DNA of 6,581 bases from the NCBI GenBank assembly GCA_003857395.1, contig RPRC01000290.1, positions 1 to 6,581 of the forward strand, in the 5' to 3' direction. Numbering within the stretch: position 1 is the first letter of the stretch; each line of letters begins with the position of its first letter. Made by a program: the position numbers and the translations under genes. The stretch is from Geobacter sp. Lineage in GTDB: Bacteria; Desulfobacterota; Desulfuromonadia; Geobacterales; Geobacteraceae. Under the pieces are notes generated by a model. It was not told the origin of the DNA, made no database searches, and saw only the letters and a program-made list of their open reading frames with translations. Below, one piece after another: positions 1 to 3,836 of this stretch.

Positions 1-27
1 CGGCTGGGTAGTTCATTCGGCTTCTAA
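1..27 (+). CDS. Possible C-terminal end of an upstream protein (partial)
   Basis: Frame 1 reads RLGSSFGF and then TAA at 25-27. A terminal Phe with another aromatic two residues before it resembles the C-terminal signature of outer-membrane beta-barrel proteins, so this could be the tail of such a protein entering from the left. Eight residues cannot establish this. Frame 2 is also open to a stop at 38-40. Confidence 0.2.
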   Translation, partial: RLGSSFGF

Positions 28-122
28 AATTGACTTGTGAGTGGTTTTTACCAGTCGGGAAAAGATAGACGCTTTAGTCCTGCAAAACGATGTTGTCGTA
101 TAACAGCCATTTATTAGAATAA

Positions 123-150
123 TTGACATTATAGTTTAATTAAGTACTAT
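123..150 (+). promoter_or_regulatory. Sigma70-type promoter for the riboswitch transcript
   Basis: A perfect -35 hexamer TTGACA (123-128) is followed after 16 bp by TACTAT (145-150), a 4/6 match to the -10 consensus. Transcription would begin near 157, about 10 nt before the first paired base of the aptamer, which is where a riboswitch promoter should lie. The surrounding sequence is AT-rich. Confidence 0.6.
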
Positions 151-166
151 CGCTAAAAAAGTAACT

Positions 167-255
167 GTTTTCCGATAAGAGCAAACCCGGGGCGACCCGG
201 GGACGCAGAGATACGGGTCCGCAATGGAGTGGACAGCCGGTCCTCCGAAGAAAAT
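167..255 (+). promoter_or_regulatory. GEMM-I riboswitch aptamer, GEMM-Ib (cGAMP-type) variant
   Basis: This is a cyclic-dinucleotide-sensing RNA in the leader of the lipoprotein gene. P1 pairs 168-172 (TTTTC) with 250-254 (GAAAA). The core GCAAACC (181-187) opens a perfect 6-bp hairpin, CCCGGG/CCCGGG, closed by a GCGA (GNRA) tetraloop at 192-195. It is followed by the hallmark GGACGCA (201-207). The second arm holds GGGTCC (215-220) paired through GTCC/GGAC (217-220 with 231-234), then ACAGCCGG and CTCCGAAG, as in GEMM-I RNAs of Geobacter. Aligned to the Vibrio Vc2 aptamer, A180 occupies position 20, where c-di-GMP binders carry G. Adenine there defines the GEMM-Ib subclass that prefers 3',3'-cGAMP. 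A207 corresponds to A47, which stacks between the two ligand bases. Position 48 is G instead of the usual A, a small oddity. The class call is firm. The ligand preference is inferred from one position. Confidence 0.88.
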
Positions 256-283
256 CCCTCAAACACTCAACCCCTATCTTCGG
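245..283 (+). promoter_or_regulatory. Possible antiterminator pairing of the riboswitch
   Basis: CCGAAGA at 245-251, the 3' edge of the aptamer, is perfectly complementary to TCTTCGG at 277-283, which lies just inside the terminator hairpin. The pairing encloses the terminator's 5' arm (269-276), so it would hinder both aptamer closure and terminator formation. It is the only clear alternative pairing I see. It would predict read-through without ligand and termination with ligand, the opposite of the ON switches reported for Geobacter cGAMP riboswitches, so the direction is uncertain. Confidence 0.4.
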
Positions 284-303
284 TATGAACGTAGGGGTTT
301 TTT
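269..303 (+). terminator. Riboswitch-controlled intrinsic terminator
   Basis: A perfect 8-bp stem AACCCCTA (269-276) / TAGGGGTT (292-299) with a 15-nt loop runs into six T residues (298-303). It lies 14 nt after the aptamer and 105 nt before the lipoprotein start, the usual place for a transcription-attenuating expression platform. Confidence 0.85.
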
Positions 304-332
304 GTATATTTCAGGATATGATAGGAGAGATT

Positions 333-349
333 ATTAAGCCTCGCTTAAT
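333..349. promoter_or_regulatory. Perfect inverted repeat in the lipoprotein leader
   Basis: ATTAAGC (333-339) and GCTTAAT (343-349) form a perfect 7-bp inverted repeat with a 3-nt spacer. It has no following T-tract, so it is not a terminator. It may be an operator half-site pair or an RNA hairpin in the leader. No binding protein can be named. Confidence 0.4.
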
Positions 350-350
350 G

Positions 351-382
351 TAGACACATAGCTCAAAATAAATATTCTAGGA
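351..382 (+). repeat. 32-bp leader repeat, copy 1
   Basis: This segment matches 1525-1556 at 27 of 32 positions, and the last 12 bases (AATATTCTAGGA) are identical. It lies directly upstream of the lipoprotein ribosome-binding site. The two copies flank the lipoprotein gene and the intron remnant. It may be a duplicated leader or a recombination scar. Confidence 0.6.
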
Positions 383-407
383 AATATAACGAGATTGGGA
401 GGATATC

Positions 408-863
408 ATGAAAAAGTCTATTTTCTCGAAAAAGATTTTGGTGCTGTTTTGTGGGCTGTTCCTTCTTGTTGCTGGTTGTGAGGGAACGCAAAAGCCGCCA
501 CAACCAAGCAAGCCAGATGTCAAAAAACAGGAAGAACTTGCCCTTAAAAGTATCGGGCAGGTGATTGGGAGTAGGACGATTTATAACAATGGAGGGATGA
601 TAAGTTCCGTACAAAGTGCTGTTGTACGCGAAACTCATTCTGTAGAATTAGGTAAAGCTACCGTAAACAAGGAAAATCCAGATGGCGTGATCAAGAGCAT
701 GTGGCCGATATTTATAGATGTAAATGTTGATGCTTACTATATCGTGAATGGAGAAAAAGATAGGCCTCGGTATATGGATGAGCGTCTAAGATACACGATG
801 TATGTGTATGAAAATGAGCAAGGCGAATTTGATTTTGTAAATGGAGTTTGTAAATTACTCTGA
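408..863 (+). CDS. Predicted lipoprotein of unknown function
   Basis: The 151-residue product starts with a basic n-region (MKKSIFSKK), a hydrophobic core and the lipobox LVAGC, so Cys24 should be lipidated after cleavage by signal peptidase II, anchoring the protein in the envelope. Residues 25-40 are a Pro/Lys/Gln-rich linker. The rest is a compact domain with alternating hydrophobic strands (WPIFIDVNVDAYYIV, then MYVYENEQGEFDFVNGVC), probably beta-rich. I recognise no family. A GGGAGG Shine-Dalgarno at 397-402, 5 nt before the ATG, and the signal peptide fix the start. The gene is the only one between the cGAMP-type riboswitch with its terminator and the terminator at 885-923, so it appears to be a one-gene transcript under cyclic-dinucleotide control. 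Geobacter GEMM-Ib switches are known to control envelope and extracellular electron-transfer genes. A similar role here is only a guess. Confidence 0.88.
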   Translation: MKKSIFSKKILVLFCGLFLLVAGCEGTQKPPQPSKPDVKKQEELALKSIGQVIGSRTIYNNGGMISSVQSAVVRETHSVELGKATVNKENPDGVIKSMWPIFIDVNVDAYYIVNGEKDRPRYMDERLRYTMYVYENEQGEFDFVNGVCKLL

Positions 864-884
864 ATGATAAAAATGTTGGAATTT

Positions 885-923
885 AAACGGGAGCTGTATG
901 TATACAGTTTCCCGTTTTTTTTT
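885..923 (+). terminator. Strong intrinsic terminator after the lipoprotein gene
   Basis: AAACGGGA (885-892) pairs perfectly with TCCCGTTT (910-917). The stem continues, after a small bulge, with CTGTA/TACAG (894-898 with 903-907), and an uninterrupted T-tract runs to 923. It lies 22 bp after the stop codon. It is also the apparent insertion target of the adjacent group IIC intron. Confidence 0.92.
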
Positions 924-924
924 G

Positions 925-1524
925 GTGCGCCAGGCATGGCGCGTGGCGCGAAAGCGCCATCCAATTAGGTATGGTGCCTGATTGGGTCACTTGGAGGTGC
1001 AAGTCCTCTTCGGACCCTGATGGTGGGAACCGATAGCTGAACAGCAAGGGTGTCCGTCGTGAGGCGGAATCCGAAGGAAGCTGCAAGCAAAATCCTGGCC
1101 CGACGAACAGGAATCGCATATGAGGCAGCCACATCTGGGCGAGAAGGCCAATAGATTCAAAGCCCGATAACCATCCAGAAAGATGTGGAAGTAGATGCGG
1201 CGGGTATATTGGATGAAGGTCACGCGCATTACCCTGGGAGGTCTGTCAATTTGCCTTGTGCTACCGGCATCGAGAGGTTTCGGGATGGATTGGCAGAAGT
1301 CAGCAGAGGCCATACGAGTCGGGTTAACCTCCCGACAAAGGGCCGAACATGAAGTAAGCGGACAGGAGACTTAAATTCCGATGACGACAGGAGCAGCAGA
1401 AGACAGGGTTGAGACACTCGGTGTCACCCCGGAGGGTAGCGGTCAGAAATCGCGAGTGATCGGGATTGGTGCGGCAAACGTCACGGGAAGTAAAGCGCTT
1501 GACTAACCCCGCCTCCTACCCGAT
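925..1524 (+). mobile_element. Group IIC intron remnant lacking its RT gene and domain V
   Basis: The element begins with GTGCGCC (925-931), the canonical group II 5' end, one base after the T-tract of a terminator, which is the known target preference of bacterial class C introns. Long stretches match the Oceanobacillus iheyensis IIC ribozyme as I recall it: GCAAGGGTGTCCGT (1044-1057), GGAATCCGAAGGAAGC (1066-1081), CATATGAGGC (1118-1127), ACCCTGGGAGGTCTG (1231-1245) and AGAAGTCAGCAGAGGCCATA (1295-1314). Together these cover domains I-III. CAAAA at 1088-1092 is complementary to the exon bases TTTTG at 920-924 and is a candidate EBS1-IBS1 pair. The sequence TAACCCCGCCTCCTACCCGAT (1504-1524) resembles the 3' strand of domain VI and the intron end. 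Its 5' strand, domain V and the intron-encoded reverse transcriptase/maturase are absent. An internal deletion therefore joins domain IV to the last bases of domain VI, and the RNA should be unable to splice. The 5' end is firm; the 3' end is inferred. Confidence 0.85.
1381..1506 (+). pseudogene. Short reading frame in intron domain IV, possible leftover of the intron protein region
   Basis: A 41-codon frame (MTTGAAEDRVETLGVTPEGS...) starts at 1381, where the coding part of a group II intron would normally begin, and stops at 1504-1506 inside the presumed domain VI end. It has no reverse-transcriptase motif. Similar sequence often precedes or begins the maturase gene in this intron type, so it may be a truncated start or simply structured domain IV RNA. 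I see no good ribosome-binding site. Confidence 0.25.
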
Positions 1525-1556
1525 TAGATAGATCGCTCAGAATGAATATTCTAGGA
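1525..1556 (+). repeat. 32-bp leader repeat, copy 2
   Basis: This copy matches 351-382 at 27 of 32 positions and begins at the first base after the inferred intron 3' end. Downstream of the shared block the sequences diverge: copy 1 leads to a Shine-Dalgarno and the lipoprotein gene, copy 2 to sequence with no recognisable gene start (1557-1649) and then the resolvase fragment. Confidence 0.6.
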
Positions 1557-1649
1557 TTTAAAAGAGGCGAATAAAGTTGTGGGTGCTCAGGACATGGCGT
1601 ATAGAAAGGTATTGGAAAATGGCTTGCCGTTTGAAGTAGGTAAAGAATC

Positions 1650-1988
1650 TTGCTGAAAAAGAAGAAGGTTGTATTTAAGGTTCTGAACATCAATTTTGAT
1701 ACCAGCACGCCGACCGGCAAACTGATGCAGACGATGCTTGCAGCGGTTGCAGAGTTTGAACGGGAGATGATGTTGGAGCGCCAGGCGGAGGAGATTCGGA
1801 TTGCGAAGGCGCAGGGCAAGTTCAAGGGACGAAAGCCGACTGCTCTGGAGAAGAGTGGAGAAGTTCTGCAACTGCGAGCTGATGGTTTGACGAAAGAGGC
1901 TGTTGCGGAAAAGGTGGGAATTGGGGTGGCTTCGGTGTATCGAATTGCGAAGGCTGCCAATGAATCGTCGGGAAATTTGAAAAGATGA
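1650..1988 (+). pseudogene. Serine recombinase (Tn3-family resolvase), C-terminal fragment
   Basis: The fragment corresponds to the C-terminal part of a resolvase/invertase, a DNA strand-exchange enzyme that normally resolves transposon cointegrates or inverts segments. Visible are the signature INFDTSTPTGKLMQTML (residues 14-30), the long E-helix AEFEREMMLERQAEEIRIAKAQGK (about 35-58), the GRKP linker and a C-terminal helix-turn-helix (about 68-102, LTKEAVAEKVGIGVASVYRIAK). Intact family members have about 180-200 residues. The N-terminal catalytic half, with the active-site Ser and the Arg residues, is missing. The frame is closed by TAA at 1641-1643, and no matching N-terminus is found in other frames upstream. 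Recognisable homology begins right at the TTG codon at 1650, which suggests a breakpoint near 1645. It cannot catalyse recombination, though a product from the TTG start could still bind DNA. Confidence 0.85.
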
Positions 1989-2220
1989 AAAGTGGCTTCC
2001 AAATTTGACCTATGAGGGGTTTTATCTCAACGGGTAGTACGAAGGCTTGGCCAAAGAGATTTGAGTTTATGCACCCCATTTATAATTGACTTGATAATTC
2101 AAATAGACTCCATTTTACAAAATGACTCCAGATCCTAACTCACAAGCCGATAAGAGAAATTGCTATTGTGAGGCTTTTCTTGTAATATAGCATCAACAGG
2201 ATTCAGAAGAGGGACACCTA

Positions 2221-2406
2221 ATGAAAGCGATCAAGAGCGAAAGACTCAAAGAAATCATTGACGTACCCGAAAACAGGGACAAGTTTCGCCAATTTCTTGC
2301 TGTTAGATCTTCGGTTACCGGCCAATTCGTCACTTCCAAAGGGACCAGGACCACCGTAGAATTTGTTCCCGAGACCTCTAAGGCCGCTACCGGCAAGAAG
2401 CAGTGA
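2221..2406 (+). CDS. Small basic hypothetical protein, first gene of a two-gene operon
   Basis: This 61-residue soluble protein has no signal peptide or membrane segment. A GAGGGA Shine-Dalgarno (2209-2214), 6 nt before the ATG, supports the start. The first half (ERLKEIIDVPENRDKFRQFL) is probably helical. The second half contains RSSVTGQFVTSKGTRTTVEFVPE, which resembles the (S/A)VTG(R/Q)FV...TT pattern seen in many short uncharacterised bacterial proteins. The tail is Lys-rich. Its stop codon overlaps the start of the next gene by 4 bp, so the two are very likely translated together. I cannot assign a function. A small regulator, partner or antitoxin-like role for the membrane protein is possible but unproven. 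Confidence 0.75.
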   Translation: MKAIKSERLKEIIDVPENRDKFRQFLAVRSSVTGQFVTSKGTRTTVEFVPETSKAATGKKQ

Positions 2407-3197
2407 ATATAGCATTCCCAGCACTCCTGGTCTTCCTGATCATCCTCCCTGGGTTCATCTTCCGCCATTCCTTTAAACTTTCAGAAAAAGCGATCATTGA
2501 CCAAACGCCTTTTGCGACAGCCTTTGTGAAAGGGGTTGTTTTAGCAGCATTGCTGCATCTACCATGGGTAGCCATCGCCAGTCGTATCGGATATCCGGTC
2601 GACTATAACGCACTTTTGATGCTCCTGGCCTCCCCGCAGCGGGAGAATGCCCTGCTTCCGGTCATCAACGCCGTAGCCTACCATTTCAACATTATCATCT
2701 TTTATTTTGTATCACTCTACCTTGCTTCTGCACTGCTGGGGGTATTACTCAGATATCTTGTTGTCCAGTTCAAGCTCGATAAGAGAAGCTATATCGGGCC
2801 GTTGGTAAAGTTCGATACGCCTTGGTATTATCTGTTCAACGGCTACCAGGAGAATTTTGATATAGATGGGGTGGTGGTGTCGGCAATCGTAGAAATCGAC
2901 AAGAATCCCTACCTCTATACGGGGTTGTTGAAGGAGTACTTTTTCGCCCCCGACGGAACTCTGGACAGACTGGTGCTCGAGATGGCAATGCGCCGACCGA
3001 TTTCCAAGGACAGGAATTCTGACGAGGAAACCGGCGAAAACCCGGATGAGCGCTTTTATGAGATAACCGGAGACTACTTCGTCCTTAGATACAGCGAGAT
3101 AAAGACGCTTAACATCGAGTTTGTACGTGTCGAGCTCTCTACCACGACAACTGTTCTCTCCACCGTAATTTCAACTGATGAAACGCGAACTCCCTGA
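2403..3197 (+). CDS. Three-helix membrane protein with soluble C-terminal domain, unknown function
   Basis: The 264-residue product begins at GTG (2403-2405) within the overlap GTGA. There is no independent strong Shine-Dalgarno, which indicates translational coupling to the upstream small gene. Hydrophobic segments lie at about residues 4-20 (ending in a PGFIFRHSF motif), 36-60 and 86-120. After WYYLFNG (141-147), the rest is a cytosolic or periplasmic domain of short beta-strands and acidic loops (VSAIVEIDKNPYLYTGLLKEYF; LDRLVLEMAMRRPI; YEITGDYFVLRYSEIKTLNIEFV). The pattern of an N-terminal PGF(I)F(R) helix, three helices and a small beta domain recurs in a set of uncharacterised bacterial membrane proteins, which I recall only loosely and do not name. 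No catalytic motif is seen. The Ser/Thr-rich tail (246-263) looks disordered. Confidence 0.85.
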   Translation: MNIAFPALLVFLIILPGFIFRHSFKLSEKAIIDQTPFATAFVKGVVLAALLHLPWVAIASRIGYPVDYNALLMLLASPQRENALLPVINAVAYHFNIIIFYFVSLYLASALLGVLLRYLVVQFKLDKRSYIGPLVKFDTPWYYLFNGYQENFDIDGVVVSAIVEIDKNPYLYTGLLKEYFFAPDGTLDRLVLEMAMRRPISKDRNSDEETGENPDERFYEITGDYFVLRYSEIKTLNIEFVRVELSTTTTVLSTVISTDETRTP

Positions 3198-3225
3198 ATT
3201 TTAGGAAAAATTTTTTCCTTCGCGT
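3183..3225 (+). terminator. Hairpin at the end of the two-gene operon, possible terminator
   Basis: ACGCGAA (3183-3189), inside the last codons of the membrane-protein gene, is a perfect inverted repeat of TTCGCGT (3219-3225). Nested inside is GGAAAA (3204-3209) / TTTTCC (3213-3218). The structure spans the stop codon, but no T-tract follows (ACTTTATAATCC). It may be a 3'-end stabilising or weak termination hairpin. The TATAAT at 3230-3235 is a perfect -10 hexamer with no convincing -35. Confidence 0.4.
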
Positions 3226-3526
3226 ACTTTATAATCCGAATTCTGTAGTGACCCAAGAAGGACAGAGCATCACATCCAATCGAAACAATAATCATATGCT
3301 CTCTTTCCCGCCCCAGCCTGAAATGTTTTTCAGAACTAAAAGTAGGATAATATACCTACTAAACCTGCGGGACAAATTACCCCACATCCACCTTTCGGAT
3401 CCTGAGGGGTTTTCTGAAGCTGGAGCCACTTAACAACCACAGGTTCGGGTTTGACTCTAGGAATGCTATAACAATCTACGAAGCAGATACCTGCAATATT
3501 ATTAGTCTATTATCACATTAAAAAAA
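3198..3526. other. Intergenic stretch without a convincing gene
   Basis: The only longer frame (3248-3433, 61 codons, GTG start) has no Shine-Dalgarno and no recognisable motif, so I do not call it. The stretch holds a 6-bp inverted repeat, AGTAGG/CCTACT (3341-3346 with 3355-3360), and a weak terminator-like structure. In the latter, ACCCC (3379-3383) pairs with GGGGT (3406-3410), with ATCC/GGAT nested inside and followed by TTTT. Nothing else is recognised. Confidence 0.5.
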
Positions 3527-3556
3527 TTGACGCCTCAACAAGAGAAGGGGTAATAA
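3527..3556 (+). promoter_or_regulatory. Possible promoter for the structured leader and TPR gene
   Basis: TTGACG (3527-3532, 5/6 to -35) is followed after 18 bp by the AT-rich block TAATAATAAAT, in which TAATAA (3551-3556) is the best-placed but weak -10. The start would fall near 3563, just before the 17-codon leader frame. The -10 is the weak point. Confidence 0.45.
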
Positions 3557-3598
3557 TAAATTCATTGTGATGTTTTAAAGTAATTCCGGAGGGACGCA

Positions 3599-3652
3599 AT
3601 GTGCTGCACCGCTGGGACCCGGAAAGATTATGAAGCCGCTTTTGTCAGCTGA
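3599..3652 (+). CDS. Putative leader peptide MCCTAGTRKDYEAAFVS
   Basis: A 17-codon frame begins at ATG 3599, 5 nt after a near-perfect Shine-Dalgarno GGAGGG (3588-3593), and stops at TGA 3650-3652. Codons 2 and 3 are both TGC (Cys). The last third of the frame forms the 5' arm of the terminator at 3636-3674, and the stop codon lies in its loop, so a translating ribosome would directly affect hairpin formation. The Shine-Dalgarno and start codon are themselves enclosed by a perfect 6-bp pairing, TTCCGG (3584-3589) / CCGGAA (3619-3624). This geometry suggests translation-coupled attenuation. No amino-acid pathway gene follows, so the signal is unknown. It could instead be an untranslated structured RNA. 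Confidence 0.45.
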   Translation: MCCTAGTRKDYEAAFVS

Positions 3653-3674
3653 ATGCTGATGAGGGCGGTTTTTT
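3636..3674 (+). terminator. Intrinsic terminator overlapping the leader peptide frame
   Basis: CCGC (3636-3639) and TCAGC (3645-3649) pair with GCTGA (3655-3659) and GCGG (3665-3668). The intervening TTTTG/TGAGG can form G-U and A-U pairs, giving a continuous 14-bp RNA stem with a 5-nt loop. Six T residues (3669-3674) follow. The next gene starts 162 bp later, so the hairpin could attenuate it. Confidence 0.7.
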
Positions 3675-3677
3675 CAT

Positions 3678-3703
3678 TTTTGTCCACATGAATCGGGACA
3701 AAA
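3678..3703. promoter_or_regulatory. Perfect 8-bp inverted repeat upstream of the TPR gene
   Basis: TTTTGTCC (3678-3685) and GGACAAAA (3696-3703) are separated by 10 nt. The size and symmetry fit an operator for a dimeric repressor, or an RNA hairpin. It has no T-tract on either strand, so it is not a terminator. Confidence 0.4.
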
Positions 3704-3763
3704 TAGAGGGGTCACTCCTTTGGACGGCCTTCATATATTTAAGAATGTTCCAACAAGGCCTAC

Positions 3764-3788
3764 GACCTGCCAGAAAAACCGGCAGGTC
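3764..3788. promoter_or_regulatory. Perfect 8-bp inverted repeat in the TPR gene leader
   Basis: GACCTGCC (3764-3771) and GGCAGGTC (3781-3788) with a 9-nt loop make a GC-rich hairpin 49 bp before the start codon. It is followed by AAAACC rather than T residues, so it is more likely an operator or leader hairpin than a terminator. A further, looser repeat, GGCCTT (3726-3731) / AAGGCC (3755-3760), lies just upstream. Confidence 0.4.
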
Positions 3789-3836
3789 AAAACCATGCCC
3801 GTAGATCCGCAATACAATCTATAAAGGGGGGATGTT

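Noticed and set aside
1481..2002. Long minus-strand frame opposite the resolvase fragment.
   Set aside because: It is the antisense shadow of the clear plus-strand resolvase homology and crosses the intron junction.
2147..2156. CCGATAAGAG at 2147-2156 also occurs at the start of the riboswitch (173-182), suggesting a second, decayed aptamer.
   Set aside because: None of the GEMM core follows (no CAAACC, no GACGCA), and a 10-bp match is within chance.
2013..3413. TGAGGGGTTTT occurs at 2013-2023 and 3403-3413, flanking the two-gene operon like attachment-site repeats.
   Set aside because: Several 11-bp matches are expected by chance in a window of this length, and the similarity does not extend on either side.
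3248..3433. 61-codon frame with GTG start.
   Set aside because: It has no ribosome-binding site and no motif, and it runs through a terminator-like structure. It is probably a chance frame.
3588..3620. GGGACGCA in the leader before the TPR gene resembles the GEMM core.
   Set aside because: The 5' GCAAACC partner and the second arm are absent, and the sequence is better explained as a Shine-Dalgarno plus short frame.
3652..3668. GCTGATGA next to the terminator resembles the fluoride riboswitch 3' consensus.
   Set aside because: The other conserved fluoride-switch segments are missing, and the bases are already paired in the terminator stem.
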